Made by a program: the position numbers and the translations under genes. A DNA stretch of 64,000 nt from Astragalus membranaceus (taxonomy: Eukaryota; Streptophyta; Magnoliopsida; Fabales; Fabaceae): the NCBI GenBank assembly GCA_039519185.1, contig CM076848.1:120132656-120196655 (forward strand). Direction: 5' to 3'. The notes beneath the pieces were generated by a model. The model was not told the DNA's origin, did not search any database, and saw only the letters and a program-made list of their open reading frames with translations. Of this stretch, positions 34,135-44,492 are shown piece after piece (position 1 is the stretch's first letter; each line of letters opens with the position of its first letter).

Positions 34135-34339
34135 TCACACATTTTCCATTCAAGTGGGGTTCTTCACAAAAATTACCGCTAAGTGAGGGTGGCGTGGACT
34201 CTATGTGCTGAGGTTGGTCAATTTGCGGCTCATGTGGCTTCCCCATGTTTATCATTTCTTGTTCTTGGGGCTGGAAGAGAATCTTGGACATATGCATAAA
34301 CTCGGACAAAGCATCTTCCAACCGAGAAGTGGATTCCAT
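34135..34339 (-). pseudogene. Acidic Cys-containing ORF of LARD-like element, 5' part
   Basis: From the ATG at 34339 (MESTSRLEDALSEFM) the frame runs to the insertion point of the mini element and, with one TSD copy removed, continues in frame at 29185. The sequence is Gln/Pro/Glu-rich with no known motif in this half. The open frame also extends upstream of the ATG through a basic, Cys-containing stretch over a T-rich tract, so the true start is uncertain. Confidence 0.5.
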
Positions 34340-34548
34340 GATTTTTTTTTTTCGGGACAAACAGCAATTCTTTCGAACTTTGCCCCTGCTACACAGTTCA
34401 CTGAAACACTTCAACAAACCGTTAACAAGTCCAACACACTAACTAAGTATCTAAATAAATAAAACAAAAAATAAATACTAAAATAAAATAAAACAAAATA
34501 AAACAACTAAGAATTTACTCAATTGCCTTATTGACAACGAAATCAACA
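34340..34548 (-). other. 5' leader of LARD-like element
   Basis: A short AT-rich untranslated region with repeats of AAATAAAATAAAACA lies next to the PBS. Confidence 0.6.
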
Positions 34549-34567
34549 ATCCCCGGCAACGGCGCCA
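34549..34567 (-). other. Primer-binding site complementary to tRNA-Asp
   Basis: The plus strand reads ATCCCCGGCAACGGCGCCA, identical to the 3' end of plant tRNA-Asp including CCA. It lies a few bases inside the LTR at 34574. Confidence 0.9.
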
Positions 34568-34573
34568 AAAACT

Positions 34574-35833
34574 TGTTAAGACTTTTGGCAAGTGTATCAA
34601 TTGTCATCGCAAGTAATAAAATACGGTAAGTAACCGGTCGATTCCACAGGGATTGCGCGTTGAAAACAATAGCAAAGTTGCAAATTCTTAGATTGTAAAG
34701 GTTTGGTAATATGAGTAACAGTAACGGTACACAAAACGTGATTTAAGAATACGACAAAAACGACTAGGGATCGAATCCTCTCTCCTCGCCTATCACATGA
34801 ACCTTAGCCAATTCAAGTTAATTATTCAATTTCTATATTCAATTCACTAATTAAGGTCAAGGGCAATTCCTTACCTCAAGACCCCTATTACCCTAAGAGT
34901 GACCCTAAATCCTTAGGTGAGACATGCCAAAGGGTAATGCATTAAGATCGAGAATTTTACACGAATTCACCTAAGCCATCACATATCCCTATGCTAATTA
35001 CTAGCAGATGATCTAACTACCCAATTTCCAACTACTAATTCATATTCCTATGCAATTACTAGCCTGGATCATCACAATCATCATATGTAATTGAAAAGCA
35101 TTAAGAGCATAGGTATTTAGACAAAGTAAATCGAATAACAACTGAATTGATTAGAACAACGGTTCACATGATAGGGTTGGGAGATTCATCTCTCCCTAAT
35201 CTAAGCAAATTAGTTACAATCCATCCTAAGAGTAGAAACCAACATAAAATAGAAAACAAACATAAAGGTAGACATTAGAACCTTCAATCCGTTGTTCCCA
35301 AGTGGTGAGAAGGCCCCAAAATCGCACCCTCCAGCTGCTCCAAAGTGTGGCTCAGATCCCAAGACGAAGTCCTCAGGAAAAACGCTGAAACTGCTTTAAA
35401 AACCCTAATTTTCGCTCACCATCGCGTCGCGAAATAGGACAGAAACATCTGGCTTTGCAAAAATTCCTCCTTGTCGCGTCGTGAACCCTCCTGGTCGCGA
35501 CGCGATATTAAACAGAAAGTCCTGGCTTTGCAAAACTCCTCCTGGTCGCGTCGCGAACCCTCCTGGTCATGACGCGATATTGAACAGAAATCAAATCCCT
35601 CCATTTTGCTGCATTTCCGGGCAAGTGTCTAGTTCGCCGAATGATGTCACAACCAATTAGAGGTCTTCAAGTCCAATTTAGCTCCAAAAGTGAAGGAATT
35701 ACTTACAAATGAACTTCCTACTACAATTATCTAAAACTAGACTAAATCCCAGATAATGACTGTGATACAATGAAAAACCTGCACAATTGGTCCTAAAAAT
35801 GCCTAACTTACATCATATGATTGAGAGTCAACA
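34574..35833 (-). repeat. 5' LTR of the LARD-like element
   Basis: At 1260 bp it is shorter than the 3' LTR chiefly because one arm of the CpG inverted repeat (about 18 bp) is missing near 35420. Confidence 0.93.
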
Positions 35834-37557
35834 CCCGATGTGCTTCAAAACTAAGCAGCAAAGAGAGCATTGAAATTTTGGCCGGCGTCTGATTTAGCTG
35901 ATCAACCACCCGGTATTCGCTCTGTCTCATCACCTTCAAAAATTCTTGGGCTTCTTTGTCAGATACCTTTCTTACCTCTACAGTTTCTTTGCCCTTGCGG
36001 GCTCTCTCCTCAGCTTCCTTTGGTGTTTCTTTCCTGAGATTCTCAGGAGCATACAACCTTCCGCTCCTGGTAATACCACTGCTCCCAGCTATGTTGGTCA
36101 CATCCACAGTACTTTTAGGAATCTCTGCCTTCATCTGCACGTTGCAGCTCCGTGGGATTACCCTAGTTTCTCTGCTAGGGGTAGTTGTCGATACTGGAAC
36201 AACAAGGGTATGAGGTCTAGCCGCAGCTGGGCATAGACCGCAAGGAATTTCAATTGTCCTTCTGAAACCTCGTTCACTGGAGTGCAAAGTAGACACACTA
36301 GCTTCTTTCTCTTGGGTACCAACTTGGACCACGCATCTGTCTAACAAGTCTTGTAGAATGAGCTCGAAATCTTCGCAAGCTCCCACACAGCAAGGATCAC
36401 TACAGGTCTCTTTTATGGCACAGCCCTCTTCTATGATGCCACAGTGACATAAAGCAGCATGAATGACTTTCAAAGGTGTCTGGATATCCTCAACCTTTCT
36501 GATCAAGCATTGTCCTCCTCGATCGTCAATTGCATTTGCAGAAGGTCCACCATGCCCCGGTAATGGGTTAGTGGTCACATTAGGGTTCTGGAATGATATA
36601 CTCTTAGCATCAAGTAAATCTTGTACAACATACTTGAAGGCTTCGCAATTTTCTACTACATGACCCACTGCCCCCGCATGGAAAGCACAAGTGGCGTTGG
36701 CATCATACCCTCTGGGATAAGGAGGTTGGTAGGGCTTCATCTGTCTGGTGCTGATTATCTTGTTCGCAAGGAGGTAATTGAACAGGTCCGTATAGGACAT
36801 AGGGATTGGCTCAAAGACCACTGTCTTCCTCTCGTTGTAATTTCTGAACTGATTGTTGTTGTTGGACTGGAATAGTTGTGCAGGCGGCGCCTGAGTAGGG
36901 ATTGGAATAGCCTGTGGGGAATTGCCATGTGGCGGACCACTGATACTGATGATCGCATTGGTCTCACCTTCCTTTTTCTTATGAGGTCCGGAAAAATGTT
37001 TCTTCTGACTAGGAGGAGGTGTTGAGCCCTGGGCTATTCTACCACTGCGCAAACCGTTCTCTAATCTTTCTCCTGTAATCACTGCATCTGAGAAACTGGA
37101 GGCTGCACTACTGATCAGACGTTCATAGTAAAACGGTGGTAACGTCTCCATAAACATGGATACCAGTTCCTTGTCTAGAAGGGGAGGAGTGACCTGTGCC
37201 GCCAATGCCCTCCAGCGTTGAGCATACTCTTTGAAAGATTCATTATCTCTCTTTGACATACATTGAAGTTGAATCCGGTCTGGAGCTAAGTCACTATTGT
37301 ACTGGTACTGACAGATGAAAGCGTCCGCCAGATCTTTCCAACAGCGAATATAAGTTGGCTCTAATTTCATGTACCACTCGAGAGGAGCCTCAGCCAAGCT
37401 TTCTTGGAAACAGTGTATCATCAGATTGTCGTTGCGAGCATGGGCAGTCATCTTCCAACAGTACATCGTGACATGGCTGCGAGGACAGGATGCCCCTCTG
37501 TATTTGTCAAAAACTGGAGGCTTGAATTTTGGTGGCAGGATTAGATTAGGAACCAAG
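35834..37557 (-). pseudogene. Tat gag, main part, copy B (uninterrupted frame)
   Basis: The frame is open over the whole piece and in fact extends into both neighbouring LTRs, giving a 595-residue chimeric frame (35808-37595). About a dozen N-terminal residues come from the solo LTR at 37558, and eight at the C-terminus (VLTLNHMM) from the LARD-like LTR. The genuine part carries the gag core (EWYMKLEPTYI, LPPFYYERLI) and the CAFHAGAVGHVVENC knuckle. It keeps Trp where copy A has a stop at about 6721. It cannot make a full gag because the N-terminus is separated by insertions. Confidence 0.9.
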
Positions 37558-40500
37558 TGTAATACCCCAATTTTGTCCGCCCAAGTCAAAAACAATTTTC
37601 AGAAAAATAGAAGCAATAAGGTAATTCATAATGTGTGGGAAATAGTGGATTGGTGCATTTATGTGTGTTCGTCCCCTATTTCGCATTTTTATTTGAATTA
37701 CGCGCGCGCGCCAGTAGTAACTGCGTGAGCTGCCCTGTGCCCCCCGTCATTTAGCACGTGTCTGTATTTTCATCAAAAAAGTCCATTTATTGATCATTAT
37801 TAATTTTTGGCACCCAAAAACATTTTTCTTAATTTTTAGGAATTTTAGGAAATAAAATAGTGAATATTTTTGCATTTTTGGGCGTTTAAATAAAAGCGAA
37901 TTAATTATTTTTGGACCAAGACCAGGTCAAGGACGTGGCATACATGTTACTCTACCAAGGGTAATTTTTGTATAATTTTTGGAAAGAAAGTCCTAGTCCA
38001 AAATAATTAAAAATGCATTTTCCCCATTTTTAGTGCATAAAAAACCCAAAAAAGACCATTAAATATTCCCCAATTACTAAATGACAATTTTTATTGCCTA
38101 GAGTAATTAGAGGGAATATTTTATGGTGCTAAAAAATATGTGACACTTTTTAATAGGTGCGCATTGACTTCCATGCCCAAAATTCAAAAACTCAAAAAGA
38201 AGGAAGTGTCCTCAATAAGACAAAAGGCCAAAAACAAGTTTTTTTTTCCTCTCTCTCTCTCTCTCTCCCCCCACAATTTCGAAATTCTCCCTCTCTCTCT
38301 CCCCCCCCCCCCCACAATATCGAAATTCCCTCTCTCTCTCTCTCTCCACAATTTCTTCCACACTCTTCTATTCTTTATTCCTTAAGAATATGCTTTGTAC
38401 TATCCTTAACTTTTCCCTTTTGGTGACCATCACTCACTCCCACATAGATTTATGCCCTCTTTTGTAAATTACCCCACCCACTCACACTCACCTCTTCACA
38501 AGAAAATACAAATTACTTCTTTGGTAACATTCCATCTTAATTATACCCTTAACCCTATTTTTACCTCACATCACATATGAGCCTCCATTCCCACAATAGG
38601 ACAAGTTTTTTTGCACAAAAACTTCCTCCTCTCCTCTCCTTGGGTGAATATTCCATTACTCCCTCACCCTCATTTTTGTGTTTTCTCACTACCCACAATC
38701 CAAGTGATCTCTAATCCTTGCCCTTCATTCAAATTTAAAACCCATTCCTAGAGCACCTAGTAAAGAACAATGACCTAATTACCCTTAGACCTAAAACAAC
38801 TCTATAAATACCCTCTCATTTCCACACATAAGAATCTTTTGCCTCACAATTCACTCACACAACCCTCACACAATTTTCCCTTCTCCATTTCCTCTCTTTG
38901 GCCGAACCCCCTACCCCCCAATTCCTCCTCCATTCTTTTTCAATTCACTCCCATTTTCTATCTCAAATCCACTCCTACTTCACATATCATCCTTCTCTTC
39001 TACTAAAACCCAATTGTTCATCATCTAACCTCAAGAATCAAGGCAAGGGGCGCAAGTTTCATTGAGGTTTGTGGAGGATTTAGTTGATTTGTGGTCTTGT
39101 TCTTCATATCACTCCCTTCATAGCTTGGATTCAAGGTAAAACTTCAAAACTCTTGCATTTTCTTCATTTTTGCATAATCTCTCTTCTCCTCATCTCAACT
39201 CAAAATATATATTGTTGTTGTTGCTTTGAGGAGCCATCTCAAACACTATTGACAAGCACTTAGGGAGGCTTGGGTGTTTGAGGTAGCTCCTTGGCTTTGA
39301 AGGAGTTGTTCTTGTGTTTTCTTGCATTTTCTTGTATTTTGAATCTTGTTTGCCTAATTTTCATCAAATGAAAACTCATTCCCATACTCCATATGCATTC
39401 GGCCATGAACTCTATTTTAGGGTCCTTGTGTGTTCTTGTTCATTTTATGATTTGGATTTGAATAATTGTTGATCTTGGACCATACATAGCCTTGGGTTTG
39501 GGCAAGGAAAATAGGGTTCATGTTGCTTGTTTTGTTTTCTTTAATTTTGAATGAATAAATGCACGATTTGGCTAATGTTTGTTTTAGGAAACAAAACTGA
39601 TTATCATTAATGAGCACTCGCGTCGTTGCCGTTTGGTTGTTAATGATGATTTCATTTCCAAAAGGGTTTTGCCAAGGGATGGACTAGCTCTAGTCTTGAT
39701 GCACCCGTGTTCTTATTCATTTGTGTTTGTTCTTGTGCTTGTTATATGAGTAACTATTGAATTGGTGTTCACAATTTGCTTGCTTGTTTTGATGATCGCA
39801 TTGACTTTGTAATCCGACTTCAAAGTTCAAAACCTTTGTTACTCGTTAGTAACACCTCAAAACCATGTCGCATTCAAATTATACAACAAGTTGTTACTAG
39901 TTAGTGACATTTACAATTTCAAATCTTTTTCATAACCAAGAACGCTTTCAAACATCAAAAACATTTTCAAACATCAAAAAGCCATCTCACAAACCAAAAA
40001 TCAATTCGATTGCGAAAACCCTTTTGATTACTTAAAGCAAAACCGATTATCATTAATGATCACTCGCGCCGTTGCCGTTTGATTGTTAATGATGATTTTT
40101 CCCAAGAGTTAGTAGTGTGGCCACTTTAAACCGTTGTTGTTTGGTCATCGTGAACGCTCGACCTCTTTGCGAAAACATTTTCTTCGTTAAACAAAAACCA
40201 ATCGTCATTGATAATCACTCGCGCCGTTGCCGTTTGATCGTTAATGACGATTTCATTTTCCAAAGAGTTAGTAGTACGACCACTCTAAACCGTTGTTGTT
40301 TGGTCGTCACAAACGCTCGCCCAATTGCGAAAAACTCTCAAACCATTTTCAAAACCAAAAACCCAGAACTACGTAGCTTTGAATTCTCCATCGCATCGGG
40401 AGATACGTAGGAGCAGATACTCTCCGTCAAGCACAACAAAGCAAAAACATTTTTCCTTTCAAAAACCAAATACCTTTCCAAAATAAAACGTTTTTCAAAA

Positions 40501-41165
40501 CCAGAACTACGTAGCTTTGAATTCTCCATCGCACCGGGAGATACGTAGGAGCGGATACTCTCCGTCAAGCACAACAAACCAAAAACATTTTTCCTTTCAA
40601 AAACCGAATACCTTTCCAAAATAAAACATTTTTCAAAACAAGAACTACGTAGCTTTGAATTCTCCATCGCACCGGGAGATACGTAGGAGCGGATACTCTC
40701 CGTCAAGCACAACAAACCAAAAACATTTTTCCTTTCAAAAACCAAACACTTTTCCAAAATAAAACATTTTTCAAAAACAAGAACTACGTAGCTTTGAATT
40801 CTCCATCGCACCGGGAGATACGTAGGAGCGAGCGGCTAACTCTCGTCAAGCGCCAAAAATAAAAATTTTCATTAAGTCTTCTCATTCCCTTTGAGGCAAA
40901 TTTAAGTATTTTCCGAATCAACACTTAAAACCACACGTTTAATTAAAGGTTCCCCTTCGGTAAAAAGGAGGTGTGGGGTGCTAATACCTTCCCCATGCCT
41001 AACCGACCCCCGAACCCAAATCCTCCGGTTTTCCAAAAGGCCATCCGCTTTCCAAAAAGGTTTTTCTTCAATATTTTCCTTATAAAAAATATTGGTGGCG
41101 ACTTCATTGTTTTAAAAAGTTGTAAACGAAGAAAAATCCCCTCAGGGACCTTTTCGGGTGCAACA
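37558..41165 (+). mobile_element. Solo LTR of a Tat/Ogre relative (copy B)
   Basis: It has the same ends and the same site as 7067-10525, with a perfect TSD CCAAG at 37553-37557 and 41166-41170. Its length of 3608 bp includes four 138-bp repeats (40365-40840) against three in copy A. A TATA-like box is at 38803-38810. Confidence 0.93.
40365..40840 (+). repeat. 138-bp tandem repeat, four units (solo LTR, copy B)
   Basis: Units start at 40365, 40504, 40642 and 40781 with GAACTACGTAGCTTTG. One unit more than copy A. Confidence 0.92.
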
Positions 41166-41513
41166 CCAAGCATAGTTCATGGGCATTTCTTGCTTGAGAA
41201 CTTGACCCTTCTACGGCTTTCAATCTCTCTTCTAGCAGCTGGTATTGGTTTCTGGCTTCTTCAGGGTAGTTCTGTGGAAAGCCACCATAATGAGGATTTT
41301 TCACGGATACAACAGCTGGAGTCACATGTGGGTGAGCAACATTTTGAGGAACTGGGCCTTGAGTCTGTGGATGCATAGTAGCTGGAGAGTTGAAACCTGC
41401 CGGAGTTCTTGGAGCAGTTGAAGGGATAGGGATCTGGGTCTGAACTTGAGGTGTGCCTACCCCGACATCATTCATAGCTGGATTAGGCTGAGCTTGCCCT
41501 GCGGTTCCCGAAG
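41166..41513 (-). pseudogene. Tat gag, N-terminal middle segment, copy B
   Basis: The frame from the Pro/Gln-rich region (TQIPIPSTAPRTPAGF) to AHELCLV at the solo LTR is open. It is separated from the start of gag by the Tekay-type element inserted at CGAAG (41509-41513). Confidence 0.85.
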
Positions 41514-44492
41514 TGTAACATCCCTAATTTTTAAAGACTCGTATTATGATGCCTAAGACCGATTAATTATTTGTGAGAATAATTAGTCGTGTCTCGGTGA
41601 TTTATAGTCGAGGAAATTGTCAACATAATTGTGTTTCCCTCGAATTATGGTCATTTCATGACTAAAAAGGGAGTTTAAGCCAAAGGGTAAAATGGTCATT
41701 TCACTAAATATCATTGGACCGATCTATTAAGGGGGTCATGGCTATAGATGTTAGTCGACCCAAGTATTTTAGCTAATCAAATTGCTAACGATAGGAGATT
41801 ATGCATGGGGGATTGATAGTTTGGGAAGAATTGAATTAAGGGCATTATGGTAAAAATTGGCCTCATTAAATTCTAGCTGAACCTTATAGCCAGCCACATC
41901 CTCCCTTGTTTTATTTTTTTTACAAACACATTCAGTTGCTGAGAGTTGAAAGGAAAGAAGCCATGGGAGAGGGTGAGGGGCGAAGGTGAGAAGTGGTGAG
42001 GGAGAGAAGAACCTTCATTGCATGTAAGTGATTCAACATTCATCCCACTCCATTTTTGATTCTGAGTTCAATGGAACCATTTTCAGAAACTGATTCTCTC
42101 CCTATCTCTCAATCCCTTTTTCTGTTTTGAAGCTCCAATGATGAATATGGAGGAATTCTGAAATTATTATGGTTGCATGTTCAGTTTGACAGTTGGGAGT
42201 TGGAGTTTTATGCTTCATTTCGAAATTGGAAGTGGTCCAATCCTTTGAGGTCATTGCTTCAGTCTCAGTCTTGAAGGGGTTGCTGTTTGGAAGCTCAATT
42301 CGAAGTAACAAGTGATGGAAGTTGATGATGATTAGAGTTCATCAGAATTTCTGGGCAAAAACAGTACTAGTACCCTTCATTGTTTTCATCGTATCTCACA
42401 GTATACTACCCCGATCATCGCGATTCTTGTTCCTCTGGAAAGTAGACAAAAAGCTCTTCATTTTAGGCACAAGAACCGTATGATTTCATGGAGAAATGAG
42501 AGAGATATCCGGTTCACAAGTTTCGGTTTCAGAATCAAACACTGTCCTGAACCAGTCATCTTGTTTCGGTGATATCTCCCAAACCTCTGGATGCATGCGT
42601 GTGAAAATTTGATCATCAGAAAGAAGACAAAATTATCTTCAAAATGGGCACTGGTTTGAGTAGTTTTGGTTACGGATTGACTGAGATAACTCTCTTTCAA
42701 AACTGCTCTTTGATTCTGGAAATTAGAAATAAATCTGGAAATAACGGTTCGTTGGATTAAGGGTTCGATTCGTCATAAGTCTCGAGGGTCGTCAACTCAA
42801 GTACCGGATGAGTGTTCAGTAGCAAGAATTTGATCGAATTACTGGTGGTGCACGTGGGACCCGTCGAGTCCAGATGCGGAGGCACTAGGAGCGTGTACGT
42901 GACTACGGGGATTGTTCGAGTGGTTACAATCCGGCCGTCCGTGTTTCGACGTGATTTCTCGGCAATCGTCAACCGGGTGAGTTATACTCACGGATAGGGA
43001 TATTTTTACATGTCTTGAAAATATATCGGTTTTGAGTCATAAGGCATCATCCGTTTTCGAAAGATTTTTGAACCGGAAACCGTTTATGAGAAACATTACG
43101 TTTTACGGTTTTTATGGAATTGTTGAACAATTTATGAAGTTCTGATTAAATTGTTGAAATAAAATGATTTGTAAACTATCTGGAGTATTTGGAATTTTCT
43201 GAGTTTCAGGTGGAACGGAAATTAGGAATCGAATCGAGAGCGAACGGAGAACGAAAGTGAGAAAATTTTGAGTTGAGCATCAGACTGATGGTTCTGTCCA
43301 TCCGCGCTTCGTTCACGCGGGAGTCGCGCGCCGTGCGTGATTCTGGGCTGCGCTTCTGTCAAGTCGCGCGCCAGTCACGCGTGGGTTGCGCGCCGCGCGC
43401 CACTGTTCATTCTGATGCGTGACTTCGTTTTTCTCGTTTCAACGCTTCGTTCAATCCCGAACCTTTCCTAATCCCTTCCTCAAACTATTTTAAAGCTACC
43501 AACCTATTGAAAACATAATTTCAAACCGTTCAAACTATATTTTTGAAAAAGAGTCTTGAAACCTATTTGGTCGAGAACGAAAATCCTAGATTACGTGTGA
43601 GCACACCGAGTAATGGTTGGGCTGAACTTATATATGGATATAAGACCTGGAATTGATTATAATTCTGGAAGTTAATAGAATTCTTCATAAACGGATTATG
43701 AAATGAAATGGAACATGTATCATAAGCTTATGTTTGATCCTTTGGTGATCGTTGATATGTATTGTCGTATATATCGTTCGTTGGGTGACGACCTGACAAG
43801 TAGTATACTAGAGAGGGTAGTCATGACCCCTTATCTAGGACCTGTATGTGTTTTGGCGTGGTCAACTCACGGGTTTCCGGTATGAGCGAGGTTTCGCCAC
43901 CGGATTATACTAAACAAATTAATTATATGATTGTGTGCCGGGATGAGTGGAGTTTCGCCGTCGGTTTACACTAATCAACAAATATAATTCTCCGGTATTC
44001 GTGGTTGTTCACGACCGGCTGTCCCTCATAAAACATAAAGACTTGTTTGATTGGACTCGACTTGTTGAGATTTGTGGCAGGGTTCACGATCAACAATTCG
44101 CTGTAACATGTTCGTTATCAATATGATTGTTAACGGTTTAATAATTGAACCGAGTGTCGGTGAGGGGGCACGGTAGGACTCACTGAGACAAGTTGTCTCA
44201 GCCAATCCATATTTGTTGTTTTTACAGAGAACAGGTTATAAGGACAGCTGGCGGCACAGTTGGTATGTCGGGTTCGAGGAGAAGAATGAAGATTGATTCA
44301 TTTATAGTTGTCCTTGTTCTTCTGTAGTCGTATCTGTATTCGGTCGTATGACTCGAGCTTGTATTGTTTTATTTATTAGTTTCCGCTGTTTCTTGTAAAG
44401 ATGTATTATCTGAACAGAAATATTTATACTCTGATTTGTACCAAATTGTATATTTAGGTATTCCTTTGTTAAAGAAATACCGGGGTGTAACA
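41514..44492 (+). repeat. 5' LTR of decayed Tekay-type element
   Basis: It starts TGTAACATCCCTAA and ends ATACCGGGGTGTAACA. It holds a CpG-rich cluster at about 43305-43410 (GTCGCGCGCC repeats) and a hairpin group at 43876-44015. Confidence 0.94.
43876..44015 (+). repeat. Group of three hairpins in Tekay-type LTR
   Basis: Hairpin 1 has TCCGGT (43876-43881) with ACCGGA (43899-43904) and inside it GCGA with TCGC around GGTT. Hairpin 2 near 43932-43971 pairs GTGT with ACAC and CCG with CGG, and repeats the ATGAG...TTTCGCC interior. Hairpin 3 near 43992-44016 pairs CCGGT with ACCGG and TCGTG with CACGA. The group is repeated in the 3' LTR near 50353-50493. Confidence 0.75.

Larger units (their letters stand above)
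26063..35833 (-). mobile_element. Non-autonomous Ty3/gypsy-type element with tRNA-Asp PBS (LARD-like), complete
   Basis: LTRs are 26063-27343 (3') and 34574-35833 (5'). The TSD is CCCGG left (26058-26062) and CCCGA right (35834-35838), one change. A PBS matching the tRNA-Asp 3' end and a PPT are present. After removing the nested mini element (29191-34134) the internal part is only about 2.3 kb with no gag, protease, RT or integrase motif, so it depended on another element. Athila-lineage elements use a tRNA-Asp PBS, which suggests but does not prove that affinity. Copy A retains only a solo LTR at this site. Confidence 0.92.

Noticed and set aside
34549..34567. tRNA-Asp 3' end, possibly a tRNA gene fragment
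   Set aside because: Only the last 19 bases match and the location next to an LTR end identifies it as a primer-binding site.
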